From: Mycobacterium sp.
Lineage (GTDB): Bacteria; Actinomycetota; Actinomycetes; Mycobacteriales; Mycobacteriaceae
Assembly: GCF_002863225.1 (NCBI RefSeq)
Contig: NZ_PKEK01000090.1
Span: forward strand, 57,194 to 121,193
Direction of reading: 5' to 3'
Length of the DNA: 64,000 bases
The notes below the pieces were generated by a model. It worked only from the letters and a program-made list of their open reading frames with translations, made no database searches and was not told the origin of the DNA. The translations under genes and the position numbers were made by a program. This document shows positions 29,142-40,052 of the stretch, piece after piece (position 1 is the first letter of the stretch; the number at the start of each line of letters is the position of its first letter).

Positions 29142-30977
29142 TCAGAACGAAGCTTCGTCGAGCTCCATGACCTCGTTGTCGAGCGTCTCCAACACCGTGC
29201 GGGTGCTGGTCAGCAGCGGCAGGAAGTTCTTCGCGAAGAACGACGCCACGGCGATCTTGCCTTCGTAGAAGGCGCGATCGGCGTCGCTGACGCCGGCGTC
29301 CAGAGCCTCCAGGGCCACCGCGGCCTGACGCTGCAGCAACCAGCCGAGCACCAGGTCACCGACGCTCATCAGGAAGCGAACCGAGCCCAGGCCGACCTTG
29401 TAGATGCTCGAGATGTCTTCCTGCGCGGCCATCAAGTAGCCGGTCAACGTCGAGGCCATCGCCTGGACGTCGGCCAACGCGGTCGCGAGAAGCGCCCGCT
29501 CGCCCTTGAGGCGACCGTTGCCGGACTCGTTCTTGATGAACTCCTCGATCTCGCCGGCCACGTGGCCCAGCGCCACACCCTTGTCGCGGACGATCTTCCG
29601 GAAGAAGAAGTCCTGCGCCTGGATGGCCGTGGTGCCTTCGTAGAGCGAGTCGATCTTGGCGTCACGGATGTACTGCTCGATCGGGTAGTCCTGCAGGAAG
29701 CCGGATCCGCCGAAGGTCTGCAGGCTCTCGGTGAGCTTGGCGTAAGCCTGCTCCGAGCCGACACCCTTGACGATCGGCAGCATCAGGTCGTTGACCTTGA
29801 CCGCCAGGTCCGCGTCCACACCGTGCAGTGTCTTGGCTACCGCCGAGTCCTGGTAGGTCGCGGTGTAGAGGTACAGCGCACGCAGACCCTCGGCGTAGGC
29901 CTTCTGGGTCATCAGGCTGCGACGCACGTCCGGGTGGTGGGTGATAGTCACCCGCGGAGCGGTCTTGTCGGTCATCTGAGTCAGGTCGGCGCCCTGCACC
30001 CGCTCCTTGGCGTAAGCCAGCGCGTTCAGGTAACCGGTCGACAGCGTGGCGATGGCCTTGGTGCCGACCAGCATCCGCGCGTTCTCGATGACCTCGAACA
30101 TCTGCGCGATGCCGTTGTGCACCTCGCCCACCAGCCAGCCCTTGGCCGGCACGTCGTGCTGACCGAAGGTCAACTCGCACGTCGCGGAGACCTTGAGGCC
30201 CATCTTGTGTTCGACGTTGGTGACGAAGACGCCGTTGCGCTCGCCGAGCTCGCCGGTTTCGAAGTCGAACAGGAACTTCGGCACGAAGAACAGCGACAGA
30301 CCCTTGGTGCCGGGACCGGCGCCCTCGGGACGGGCCAGCACCAGGTGGAAGATGTTCTCGAACATGTCGTCCGAGTCACCCGAGGTGATGAACCGCTTCA
30401 CGCCGTCGATGTGCCACGAGCCGTCGTCCTGCTGGACGGCCTTGGTGCGACCGGCGCCGACGTCGGAGCCGGCGTCCGGCTCGGTGAGCACCATGGTCGA
30501 GCCCCAGCCGCGCTCGGCGGCGATGATGGCCCACTTCTTCTGCTCTTCGGTGGCCAGGTTGTAGAAGATCTGCGCGAAGCCCGCGCCGCCGGCGTACATC
30601 CAAACGGCCGGGTTGGCGCCGAGCAGGTGCTCGTGCAGAGCCCACAGCATCGCCTTGGGCATCGGCATCCCGCCGAGTGCCTCGTCCAGACCGACCTTGT
30701 CCCATCCTGCTTCGATGACCGCGTGCACCGAGGCCTTGAAGCTCTCCGGCAGGGTCACCGTGTGGGTCTCGGGGTCGAAAACCGGCGGGTTGCGGTCGCC
30801 CTCGACGAAGGAGTCAGCGACGGGCCCTTCGGCCAGTCGGCTCATCTCCGTCAGCATTTCGCGGGCGGTATCGGCATCCAGGTCGCTGTAATCGCCTTCG
30901 CCGAATGTCTTGTCAACGCCTAGGACTTCGAACAGGTTGAATACCTGGTCCCGGACATTGCTCTTGTAGTGGCTCAC
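29142..30977 (-). CDS. fadE5: Acyl-CoA dehydrogenase FadE5
   Basis: GTG at 30977 after [52 protein letters not shown]. Confidence 0.92.
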   Translation of the reverse strand: MSHYKSNVRDQVFNLFEVLGVDKTFGEGDYSDLDADTAREMLTEMSRLAEGPVADSFVEGDRNPPVFDPETHTVTLPESFKASVHAVIEAGWDKVGLDEALGGMPMPKAMLWALHEHLLGANPAVWMYAGGAGFAQIFYNLATEEQKKWAIIAAERGWGSTMVLTEPDAGSDVGAGRTKAVQQDDGSWHIDGVKRFITSGDSDDMFENIFHLVLARPEGAGPGTKGLSLFFVPKFLFDFETGELGERNGVFVTNVEHKMGLKVSATCELTFGQHDVPAKGWLVGEVHNGIAQMFEVIENARMLVGTKAIATLSTGYLNALAYAKERVQGADLTQMTDKTAPRVTITHHPDVRRSLMTQKAYAEGLRALYLYTATYQDSAVAKTLHGVDADLAVKVNDLMLPIVKGVGSEQAYAKLTESLQTFGGSGFLQDYPIEQYIRDAKIDSLYEGTTAIQAQDFFFRKIVRDKGVALGHVAGEIEEFIKNESGNGRLKGERALLATALADVQAMASTLTGYLMAAQEDISSIYKVGLGSVRFLMSVGDLVLGWLLQRQAAVALEALDAGVSDADRAFYEGKIAVASFFAKNFLPLLTSTRTVLETLDNEVMELDEASF

Positions 30978-31025
30978 TAGTTCCTCCTCGATGAGAACGC
31001 CACCTAGGTTGGGTACTCGGGCTAA

Positions 31026-31067
31026 GTTACCCACCAGTAACGTGCCTAAGTTATACCCCCCGGTAAC
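31026..31067. promoter_or_regulatory. Two TTAC-N6-GTAA class sites upstream of fadE5 (31026-31041 perfect; 31052-31067 imperfect)
   Basis: GTTAC-CCACCA-GTAAC and TATAC-CCCCCG-GTAAC. Confidence 0.55.
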
Positions 31068-31165
31068 CGAGCGCAACCGACTGTGAGCTAAATATCAACC
31101 AACCAGTTGGCTTCATCCGGATCGAGACGGTGGCATACCCGCCTAGCTGCGGTGATGATGGAAAC

Positions 31166-32179
31166 GTGCCAACTGTGCCCGCGGTCACCGCGCTGCCGGA
31201 AGTCGACCTGCGCCACCCCACTGACCAATTGAGAAAGCGCCTGCGGGAGGTGGCTCACGAGGTCGGATTCTTCTATCTGACCGGGCACCAGGTGCCGCCG
31301 TCGCTGACCCGCCGGATGCTGGCCGCGGCCCGGCAGTTGTTCGCGCTGCCACAGTCCGCCAAGGACGAGGTCGCGATGGTCCGCAGTCCACACTTCCGCG
31401 GTTACACCCGGTTGGGCGGTGAGCTGACCCGGGGCGAGGTGGACTGGCGCGAGCAGATTGACATCGGCCCGGAGCGTGAGCCGATCGGCGGTGCGGGCAA
31501 GCCGGATTACCTCTGGCTGCAGGGACCCAACCAATGGCCGGCGGGTCTGCCGGAGTTGCCGGGCGTGATCGCGGAGTGGGATGCGGCGCTCGCCGCGGTT
31601 TCCCGCGCTCTGCTGCGGCACTGGGCGGCGGCGCTGGGCAGTCCCTCGGACGTGTTCGACGCCGCATTCGAGACGGCGCCGGCGACGCTGATCAAGGTCG
31701 TGCACTATCCGGCCACCGCCGCCACCCCGCAGGGTGTCGGCGCGCACCGGGACTCCGGGGTGTTGACGCTGCTGCTCGCCGAGCCGGGCAGCGCGGGGTT
31801 GCAGGTGCGCGGACGGAACGGCGACTGGATCGACGTTCCCGCACTGGACGGCGCTTTCATCGTCAACATCGGTGAACTGCTGGAATTGGCGACCGGCGGT
31901 TACCTGCGGGCGACCGAGCACCGGGTGAACCTGCTGGAGGAGTCTGACCGGATCTCGGTGCCGTACTTCTTCAATCCACGACTCGACGCGCAGATACCGA
32001 GGCTGACGCTGCCGGGTGACCTCGCGCGACGGGCGCAACCGCGGGCAGACCCATCGGACCCGATCCACCCGGTCTACGGGCGCAACGCCTGGAAGAGCAG
32101 GCTGCGGGCCCATCCGGACGTCGCCGCGGCCCATGGTTACGTGACGGGCAGCGCGGAAGTTGTAACGCCCGGCGGGTAG
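31166..32179 (+). CDS. Isopenicillin N synthase-like 2OG-Fe(II) oxygenase
   Basis: GAHRDSG...TEHRVN HxD...H/R facial triad pattern. Confidence 0.85.
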   Translation: MPTVPAVTALPEVDLRHPTDQLRKRLREVAHEVGFFYLTGHQVPPSLTRRMLAAARQLFALPQSAKDEVAMVRSPHFRGYTRLGGELTRGEVDWREQIDIGPEREPIGGAGKPDYLWLQGPNQWPAGLPELPGVIAEWDAALAAVSRALLRHWAAALGSPSDVFDAAFETAPATLIKVVHYPATAATPQGVGAHRDSGVLTLLLAEPGSAGLQVRGRNGDWIDVPALDGAFIVNIGELLELATGGYLRATEHRVNLLEESDRISVPYFFNPRLDAQIPRLTLPGDLARRAQPRADPSDPIHPVYGRNAWKSRLRAHPDVAAAHGYVTGSAEVVTPGG

Positions 32180-32213
32180 GGTCGTCAGGTGAAAATCCCG
32201 TCGACGCGAGTGA

Positions 32214-32708
<495 letters not shown>

Positions 32709-32765
32709 CCCGCCGAGGGGCAGGCATCCGCGCGGCCGGCCGGAGACGCCGGCCGAGCCCGCGGC

Positions 32766-33512
32766 TCAGCGTCGGAAGAGCTTGTTCCCCAGCCAGACGA
32801 CGGGGTCGTACTTGCGGTCGGCCACGCGCTCCTTCATCGGGATCAGCGCGTTGTCAGTGATCTTGATGCCCTCAGGGCAGACTTCGGTGCAGCACTTGGT
32901 GATGTTGCAGTAACCGAGCCCGTGTTGCTCCTGGGCCTCGTCGCGCCGGTCGCGAGTGTCCAGCGGGTGCATCTCCAACTCCGAGATCCGCATCAGGAAG
33001 CGCGGACCGGCGAAGTTCTCTTTGTTCTCTTCGTGGTCACGGATCACGTGACAGACGTTGTTGCACAGGAAGCACTCGATGCACTTACGGAACTCCTGGG
33101 AACGCTCGACATCCTGCTGCTGCATGCGGTACTCACCGGGCTGCAGATCCTTCGGCGGCGTGAATGACGGGATCTCCCTGGCCTTCTCGTAGTTGAAGGA
33201 CACGTCGGTCACCAGGTCGCGGATGATCGGGAAGGTGCGGATCGGTGTCACGGTGACCACCTCGTCCTCGCCGAAGGTCGACATCCGCGTCATGCACATC
33301 AGCCGCGGCTTGCCGTTGACCTCGGCTGAGCACGAACCACACTTGCCCGCCTTGCAGTTCCACCGCACCGCCAGGTCCGGCGTCTGCGTCTGCTGCAGGC
33401 GGTGGATGATGTCGAGCACCACTTCGCCCTCGTTGACCTCGACGGTGAAGTCCTGGAGGTCACCGCCGTCGTCGTCGCCGCGCCACACCCGCAGGGTTGC
33501 GTCATAAGTCAT
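32766..33512 (-). CDS. sdhB: Succinate dehydrogenase iron-sulfur subunit (Sdh1)
   Basis: CKAGKCGSC, CIECFLCNNVC, CCTEVCPEGI cluster ligands. Confidence 0.92.
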   Translation of the reverse strand: MTYDATLRVWRGDDDGGDLQDFTVEVNEGEVVLDIIHRLQQTQTPDLAVRWNCKAGKCGSCSAEVNGKPRLMCMTRMSTFGEDEVVTVTPIRTFPIIRDLVTDVSFNYEKAREIPSFTPPKDLQPGEYRMQQQDVERSQEFRKCIECFLCNNVCHVIRDHEENKENFAGPRFLMRISELEMHPLDTRDRRDEAQEQHGLGYCNITKCCTEVCPEGIKITDNALIPMKERVADRKYDPVVWLGNKLFRR

Positions 33513-33563
33513 GAGCGCTGCTCCTTCTCATCGCTTCGCTTTGCATCGTCGTCAGCGCGAGGC
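33513..33563 (-). repeat. MIRU-like intergenic element B (sdhA-sdhB junction)
   Basis: GCCTCGCGCTGACGACGATGCAAAGCGAAGCGATGAGAAGGAGCAGCGCTC (minus strand) fills the stop-to-start gap. Confidence 0.75.
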
Positions 33564-35483
33564 TCACAAGCCTGTCCGTCCTGGGTGGTCGGCCAGCTCT
33601 TCCTCGGTGTAGTACTTCTCCAATTCCGAGATCTCGAACGCCTCGAGCAGGTCGGGCCGCATCGGGGTCTGGTCTTTGCGGGTGACCGTGACGTCGGGGA
33701 CGATCGGGTCGTCGCCGGAGGCGCTGCACACCAGCAGCACCTTGCGCCACGACGAGTCCATCCCGGGGTGATCGTCTCGGGTGTGACCGCCACGGCTCTC
33801 GGTGCGCTCCAGCGCCGCCTTGGCCACGCACTCGCTGACCAGCAACAGGTTGCGCAGGTCGAGGGCCAGGTTCCAGCCCGGGTTGTACGCGCGGCCACCG
33901 TCGACGTGCAGGTGCTTGAACCGCTCGCGAAGCTGGTCGAGCCGACCAAGGGCCTCGGTGATCTCTTCGGACTTGCGGATGATCCCCACCAGGTCGTTCA
34001 TCGACTGCTGCAGCTCCAGCTGCAACGTGTAGGGGTTCTCCGCGGCGGTTCCGTTGGTCGGCGTCTCGAAGGGGGCGAGGGCCCGCTTCGCCGCCGTCTC
34101 GACGGCGTCTTCGGAAACCTTCGGACGGTTGCTCAACGCCCGTACGTAGTCGGACGCGCCCAGACCGGCCCGGCGACCGAAGACCAGCAGGTCGCTCAGC
34201 GAGTTGCCGCCCAACCGGTTCGAGCCGTGCATTCCGCCGGAGCATTCGCCCGCGGCGAACAGCCCCGGAACGGTGGCGGCGCCGGAGTCGGCGTCCACCT
34301 CGACGCCGCCCATCACGTAGTGGCAGGTCGGTCCGACTTCCATCGGCTCCTTGGTGATGTCGACGCCGGCCAGCTCCTTGAACTGGTGATACATCGACGG
34401 GAGCCGCTTCTTGATCTGGTCGGGCGTCAGCCGCGAGGCGATGTCGAGGTAGACGCCGCCGTGCGGGGTGCCGCGGCCGGCCTTGACCTCGGAGTTGATC
34501 GCCCGGGCCACCTCGTCGCGGGGCAGCAGGTCCGGCGTGCGACGGGCCGAGTCGTTGTCCTTGAGCCAGTCATCGGCCTCTTGCTCGCTCTCGGCGTACT
34601 GGCCTTTGAACACCGCCGGGATGTAACCGAACATGAACCGGGTGTCGTCGGAGTTCTTCAGCACGCCGCCGTCGCCGCGTACACCCTCGGTGACCAGGAT
34701 GCCCTTCACGCTGGGCGGCCAGACCATGCCGGTCGGGTGGAACTGGACGAACTCCATGTTGATCAGCGTCGCGCCGGCACGCAGTGCGAGCGCGTGGCCG
34801 TCACCGGTGTACTCCCAGGAGTTCGAGGTGACCTTGAACGATTTGCCGATACCGCCGGTGGCCAACACGACCGCGGGGGCCTCGAACAAGATGAACTTGC
34901 CGGTCTCGCGCACGTAGCCGAAGGCTCCGGAGATCGCGTCGCCGTCCTTGATCAGTTCGGTGATCGTGGTCTCGGCGAACACCCGGATCCGGGCTTCGTA
35001 GTCGCCGAGCTCGGCGTGGTCTTCCTGCTGCAGCGAGACGATCTTCTGCTGCATGGTGCGGATCAGCTCCAAGCCGGTGCGGTCACCGACGTGGGCCAGC
35101 CGCGGGTAGGTGTGCCCGCCGAAGTTGCGCTGGCTGATCTTGCCGTCCTTGAGGCGGTCGAACAGCGCGCCGTAGGTCTCCAGCTCCCAGACCCGGTCGG
35201 GCGCTTCCTTGGCGTGCAGCTCGGCCATCCGCCAGTTGTTCAGGAACTTCCCGCCACGCATGGTGTCGCCGAAGTGGGTTTTCCAGTTGTCTTTCGGGTT
35301 GGTGTTACCCATCGCCGCCGCGCAGCCGCCCTCGGCCATCACCGTGTGGGCCTTACCGAACAGTGACTTGGACACCACGGCGACCTTGAGGCCGCGTTCC
35401 CGCGCCTCGATGACCGCGCGCAGACCCGCGCCCCCGGCACCGATGACAACAACGTCGTAAGAGTGCCGTTCGACCTCAGTCAT
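33564..35483 (-). CDS. sdhA: Succinate dehydrogenase flavoprotein subunit (Sdh1)
   Basis: VVIGAGGAGLRAVIEA, AAMGNTNPKD, FHPTGM, HGSNRLGGNSL. Confidence 0.93.
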   Translation of the reverse strand: MTEVERHSYDVVVIGAGGAGLRAVIEARERGLKVAVVSKSLFGKAHTVMAEGGCAAAMGNTNPKDNWKTHFGDTMRGGKFLNNWRMAELHAKEAPDRVWELETYGALFDRLKDGKISQRNFGGHTYPRLAHVGDRTGLELIRTMQQKIVSLQQEDHAELGDYEARIRVFAETTITELIKDGDAISGAFGYVRETGKFILFEAPAVVLATGGIGKSFKVTSNSWEYTGDGHALALRAGATLINMEFVQFHPTGMVWPPSVKGILVTEGVRGDGGVLKNSDDTRFMFGYIPAVFKGQYAESEQEADDWLKDNDSARRTPDLLPRDEVARAINSEVKAGRGTPHGGVYLDIASRLTPDQIKKRLPSMYHQFKELAGVDITKEPMEVGPTCHYVMGGVEVDADSGAATVPGLFAAGECSGGMHGSNRLGGNSLSDLLVFGRRAGLGASDYVRALSNRPKVSEDAVETAAKRALAPFETPTNGTAAENPYTLQLELQQSMNDLVGIIRKSEEITEALGRLDQLRERFKHLHVDGGRAYNPGWNLALDLRNLLLVSECVAKAALERTESRGGHTRDDHPGMDSSWRKVLLVCSASGDDPIVPDVTVTRKDQTPMRPDLLEAFEISELEKYYTEEELADHPGRTGL

Positions 35484-35526
35484 TTGAAAACCTCGCTCAA
35501 CTCTGTAGAAATCGTGAAATGGCTTC

Positions 35527-36357
35527 TCAGCCAACAAACCTCAGGTCGGAGATCGTGCCGCTGGCAACCAGCGCGACGTAGGCATCGGTGAGCATCAGCG
35601 TGCCCAACGTGATCCAGGCGTACAGCTTGTGCCGGGTGTTGAGGTGGCTCACCTGAGTCCAGATCCAATACCGCACAGGGTGTTTGGAGAAGTGCTTGAG
35701 CCGCCCGCCGGTGACGTGCCGGCACGAGTGGCAGGACAGCGTGTACACCCAGAGCATGATCACGTTGCCGAGCAGGATCACGTTGCCCAGGCCGAAGCCA
35801 AAACCGCCGGGGCCCGAGTCGGAGTGGAAGGCGACGATCGCGTCGAAGGTGTTGATGATCGAGATCAGACCGGCGGCGTAGAAGAAGTACCGGTGGGTGT
35901 TCTGGACGATCAGCGGGAACTTGGTCTCACCGGTGTAGTGCACGCGGGGCTCTGCCACACCGCAGGCGGTGGGTGACTGCCAGACCGTGCGGTAGTAGGC
36001 GCCGCGGTAGTAGTAGCAGGTCAGCCGGAACAGCAGCAGGAACGGCAGCGTCAGCGCCGCGTACGGCAGCCACCACACGTCGGGCAGGATCTGCGGCCAG
36101 AAGTCGCTGGCTTCCTTGATGCAGCCCCGGCTGACACACGGCGAGTAGAACGGCGTCAGGTAGTGGTACTTCGCGACGAAGTAGTGGTCCTGCTGAAATG
36201 AGCGCAATGTCGCGTAGATGATGAATGCGGCGAAGCCCAAATCGATCCGAAGAGGCGACAGCCACCACCGGTCAGTGCGGAGCGTCCGTAGTTGGATGCG
36301 GGCGCGCGTAGGTGAAAAAACACCTGACGCAGGATGGTTCGCCGTGGGTGCGCTCAT
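35527..36357 (-). CDS. Succinate dehydrogenase membrane anchor (Sdh1, Rv0249c-like)
   Basis: MSAPTANHPASG start; polytopic; follows sdhA; SPCVSRGC and SCHSCRH motifs. Confidence 0.85.
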   Translation of the reverse strand: MSAPTANHPASGVFSPTRARIQLRTLRTDRWWLSPLRIDLGFAAFIIYATLRSFQQDHYFVAKYHYLTPFYSPCVSRGCIKEASDFWPQILPDVWWLPYAALTLPFLLLFRLTCYYYRGAYYRTVWQSPTACGVAEPRVHYTGETKFPLIVQNTHRYFFYAAGLISIINTFDAIVAFHSDSGPGGFGFGLGNVILLGNVIMLWVYTLSCHSCRHVTGGRLKHFSKHPVRYWIWTQVSHLNTRHKLYAWITLGTLMLTDAYVALVASGTISDLRFVG

Positions 36358-36434
36358 CAATTGTTCCTCTTCGAACGGGCTGTTGATCGAAGAGTACCCA
36401 GGGATGCCCCAAAGATTCTCGGCGGGGCTTGAAA

Positions 36435-36731
36435 TTAGGCGCGGTTGTGACCACCGACTCCTTCTTGGTCTACGTCGCGCCAAAAGTCGCGGTCGTAATC
36501 GGTGTCGGGAATGGTGATCTTTTCGCTGGATTGATGCACTGCGGCCCGAGTTAAATCGAATTCGGAAACATCGGTGTCAAGTAATTCGACGTCACCGAGA
36601 ATGCGGTCTGCGTCGATGACGATGCGACGCATCGCGGGGCTGTCGCCGTAACGCGCTTTGAGCGAGCCGACGCACCGCCGCAGGCCGCCGATCAGGTCGT
36701 GCAGTTCGGCCAGTTCGGACGTGGAGGACAA
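36435..36731 (-). CDS. Conserved hypothetical protein, Rv0250c-like
   Basis: Small ORF upstream of sdh operon in same orientation. Confidence 0.75.
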   Translation of the reverse strand: MSSTSELAELHDLIGGLRRCVGSLKARYGDSPAMRRIVIDADRILGDVELLDTDVSEFDLTRAAVHQSSEKITIPDTDYDRDFWRDVDQEGVGGHNRA

Positions 36732-36801
36732 CGGATCTCCCTGGAGGCGAAGGTGTCATGGGTCACATGCGACTTTCATACTATCGAGCGAACGGCCGCG
36801 G

Positions 36802-36817
36802 CGTGAGACAGATCACG
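36802..36817. promoter_or_regulatory. CRP-type site CGTGA-GACAGA-TCACG
   Basis: GTGA-N6-TCAC dyad upstream of Rv0250c-like/sdh operon; inner CAG partly matches mycobacterial CRP core. Confidence 0.6.
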
Positions 36818-36825
36818 TGTGACGG

Positions 36826-37335
36826 CTATCCCGCGTCGATCGGATCCAGGAGTCGGTGCGGCTTGCGCAGCACGAGGCTGACCGGATCGCTTCGGTGATC
36901 GCGCGGCCGCCGCGGCGGGTGCAGGACCAGGTCGGCGGCGTCGGGGGTCCGGCCACACTCTCCGCACACCTGGTCGGGGCCGATGGTGCCGCCGCATTCC
37001 GCGTGCCGGTAGCTGCGTTGATTCGGTTGGTCGATGTAGTTCTCGTTCCCCCAGCTGAGCAGCGACCAGATGGTCGGCCACAGTCGCAGCCCCTTGGGCG
37101 TCAGCGTGTATTCGCCGCCCACTTTCGACTTGGCGAGCACGCCTTCCTCAACGAGTAAGGAAAGCCGTTCGGCCAGAACGGCTTTCGGTATGCCCAGGTG
37201 GGCGCGGAAGTCACTGAATCGGCGGACCCCGTAGAACGAGTCGCGGATCAGCAGCAAGGTCCATCGCTCGCCGACGATCTCCAGCGATCGGGCGATGGGG
37301 CACACCTCGGAGGTGTATTCGCGGGGCAGGGCCAC
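36826..37335 (-). CDS. HxlR-family transcriptional regulator
   Basis: CPIARSLEIVGERWTLLLIRDSFYGVRRFSDFRAHLGIPKAVLAERL. Confidence 0.9.
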   Translation of the reverse strand: MALPREYTSEVCPIARSLEIVGERWTLLLIRDSFYGVRRFSDFRAHLGIPKAVLAERLSLLVEEGVLAKSKVGGEYTLTPKGLRLWPTIWSLLSWGNENYIDQPNQRSYRHAECGGTIGPDQVCGECGRTPDAADLVLHPPRRPRDHRSDPVSLVLRKPHRLLDPIDAG

Positions 37336-37354
37336 CAGGCCATCATAGCTTGCA

Positions 37355-37404
37355 GGTTCGTTCAATGAACCATATGCTGTCTTTAGTTCGGTCAATGAAC
37401 CATG
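37355..37404. promoter_or_regulatory. Two operator-like repeats TTCG(T/G)TCAATGAACCAT, 30 bp apart
   Basis: Copies at 37357 and 37387 in divergent HxlR/DUF302 intergenic region. Confidence 0.65.
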
Positions 37405-37418
37405 GAGAGGTGCAGGGT

Positions 37419-37934
37419 ATGAGCTTTCATCGCGAGCCGCACGGCATGACCCGCGTCGACATCAACACCGGAATTCCGTTCGAGCAGTTCATCGCCGCGT
37501 TGGAGGAGGCCGCACCCCCGGTCGACCAGACAGCGTTGCAACGCATTGCCGCCGAAGGCGGAGATTGGGACGACGTACTTGCCGCCGCGGCCAAGAACGC
37601 ACCGAACGATCTGATGACGTACGCCAAGATCGACGCCCGCACCTATTTCGCCATCGCCGGGCATCACACGCCGGCGGTCGAGTACCTGATCGGCAACCAC
37701 GTGATCGCCGAGACGATGTTCCGCCACGATCCGAAGGCGATGCTCTACGCGCCGCTGCGCATGCTGGTGCACGGAGACGCCGACGGCAACGCGGTGTTCA
37801 CGATGGACCAGCCCGGTCCGGCGTTCGGCAGTCTCGGCATCGCCGACGTGGCCAAGGTGGGGCTGGATCTCGATCGCAAAGTGGCGAATCTGCTGCGGGT
37901 CGTCGGAGTCGACGTCGGGGACGCGTTCGCCTGA
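37419..37934 (+). CDS. DUF302-like hypothetical protein
   Basis: MSFHREPHGMTRVDINTGIPFEQFIAALEEAAP...DAKIDARTYF. Confidence 0.65.
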   Translation: MSFHREPHGMTRVDINTGIPFEQFIAALEEAAPPVDQTALQRIAAEGGDWDDVLAAAAKNAPNDLMTYAKIDARTYFAIAGHHTPAVEYLIGNHVIAETMFRHDPKAMLYAPLRMLVHGDADGNAVFTMDQPGPAFGSLGIADVAKVGLDLDRKVANLLRVVGVDVGDAFA

Positions 37935-37986
37935 TGCGAGAATCCGGCGGAGCCTTTGCGCCCCAGCGGATCCGGCTATAGCAGCT

Positions 37987-38541
<555 letters not shown>

Positions 38542-39435
38542 CTACCAGTTCGACTGCATCGCCGCCAGACCTCCGGGTCGCGACCAGCGCAGCCGGACCG
38601 ATTGGCCGGGTCGCACCTGCGCAACCTTGTCGATGTCGGCATCGGCGACCACGCCGACTACCGGGTAACCGCCTGTGACCGGGTGATCGGGGCCGAGGAT
38701 GACCGGTAATCCGTTGGGTGGCAACTGGATCGCGCCACGGACGGCGCCCTCGCTGGGCAGCTGTCGACCCGGGTCGCGGTGCGTCAAAGGTCGTCCCTGC
38801 AGCCGCATGCCGACGCGGTCGCTGCGCTCGGAGGTGGTCCAGTCGGTGTGCACCAGGGCGTCGACGTCGGCGATCCAGTCGTCGCGGGGGCCGGGTATGA
38901 CCATCAGTTCCACGAGTTGACCGGTGATCGGCGCGACGGGCGCCTGGTCCAGCTCGGGGTACTGCTCGGCGTGCGCTCCGATCGCCAGCACGTCGCCGGG
39001 CCGCAGCGGCGCCGGGCCGATTCCCGACAGCACGTCATAGCTGCGGGATCCGAGGACCGGGGTGGCGTCGATGCCCCCGCGCACCGCCAGGTAGCTGCGC
39101 AGCCCGGTCTGCGGGATGCCCAGCGTGACCACCTGGCCGTCGGGTATGTGCTGAATGCTGTTGGCGCCGAACCGGGTCGAGCCGACCCTCGCGTGAGCGT
39201 CGGCGCCGGTGACCGCGATGTCGGCGCCACCGCCGCGGACGCGCGCGGCGAATCCGCCCATTGTCACCTCGATGGTGGCCCGGTCGTCCGGGTTGGCCAC
39301 CAGTCGGTTGGCCAGCGCGTGGGCGCGCCGATCGGCGGCCCCGGACCGGGTGACGCCCAGGTGGGCGAACCCGGGCCGACCGAGGTCCTCGACGATGGCC
39401 AGTGGCCCGGTGGACAGGACCTCTAGCGTCGTCAT
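38542..39435 (-). CDS. Biotin-dependent carboxyltransferase family / 5-oxoprolinase subunit C (KipA)
   Basis: [30 protein letters not shown]. Confidence 0.88.
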   Translation of the reverse strand: MTTLEVLSTGPLAIVEDLGRPGFAHLGVTRSGAADRRAHALANRLVANPDDRATIEVTMGGFAARVRGGGADIAVTGADAHARVGSTRFGANSIQHIPDGQVVTLGIPQTGLRSYLAVRGGIDATPVLGSRSYDVLSGIGPAPLRPGDVLAIGAHAEQYPELDQAPVAPITGQLVELMVIPGPRDDWIADVDALVHTDWTTSERSDRVGMRLQGRPLTHRDPGRQLPSEGAVRGAIQLPPNGLPVILGPDHPVTGGYPVVGVVADADIDKVAQVRPGQSVRLRWSRPGGLAAMQSNW

Positions 39436-40049
39436 GTCCGAGTGGCCCGGAATTGCACCCCGACGCCCGGCGTCAGCAACGCCGGTTCGGGTCGATCGAG
39501 GTTCCATAGCGCGGCATCGGTGTGACCGATCACCTGCCATCCGCCGGGGGAGGAGCGCGGATAGATGCCGGTGAATTCTCCGGCCAGCGCGACCGCGCCG
39601 GCTGGAACGGAGGTACGCGGCTCGGCCCGACGCGGCACGGCCAGGCGCGGGTCACCGCCGACCAGATACGCGAAACCCGGTGCGAATCCGCAGAATCCGA
39701 CAAGCCATGGCTTCGCGGTGTGTGCGGCGATCACTTCGGCGGTGGTCAGGCCGGTCAGACCGGCTACCTCGTCGAGGTCGGCACCGTCGTACTCGACGTC
39801 GATCACCAATGGCTCACCCGACATGGTCGCCGCCGCGCCGGGTGTCACCCGCAGCGCGGCGAGCCGACGGCGGACCGCGGCCTGCCGGCCGGGGCCGTCG
39901 AGCCCCAGCAGCACTGTGCGCGCGGCCGGGACAATGTCGAGCACCTCAGGCAGAGCGGCCGCACGCAACTCGGCGGCCCACGCCAAAACCTCGGCGGTGC
40001 TGTCGAATTGCAACAACAGCGCCTGGTCTCCGTAGTCGAGAACGGTCAC
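39432..40049 (-). CDS. Allophanate hydrolase subunit 1 / 5-oxoprolinase subunit B (KipI)
   Basis: [54 protein letters not shown]. Confidence 0.9.
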   Translation of the reverse strand: MTVLDYGDQALLLQFDSTAEVLAWAAELRAAALPEVLDIVPAARTVLLGLDGPGRQAAVRRRLAALRVTPGAAATMSGEPLVIDVEYDGADLDEVAGLTGLTTAEVIAAHTAKPWLVGFCGFAPGFAYLVGGDPRLAVPRRAEPRTSVPAGAVALAGEFTGIYPRSSPGGWQVIGHTDAALWNLDRPEPALLTPGVGVQFRATRT

Positions 40050-40052
40050 GTT

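Noticed and set aside
33402-35366. 654-aa plus-strand ORF antisense to sdhA/sdhB
   Set aside because: Shadow ORF of a highly conserved gene; no recognisable domain.
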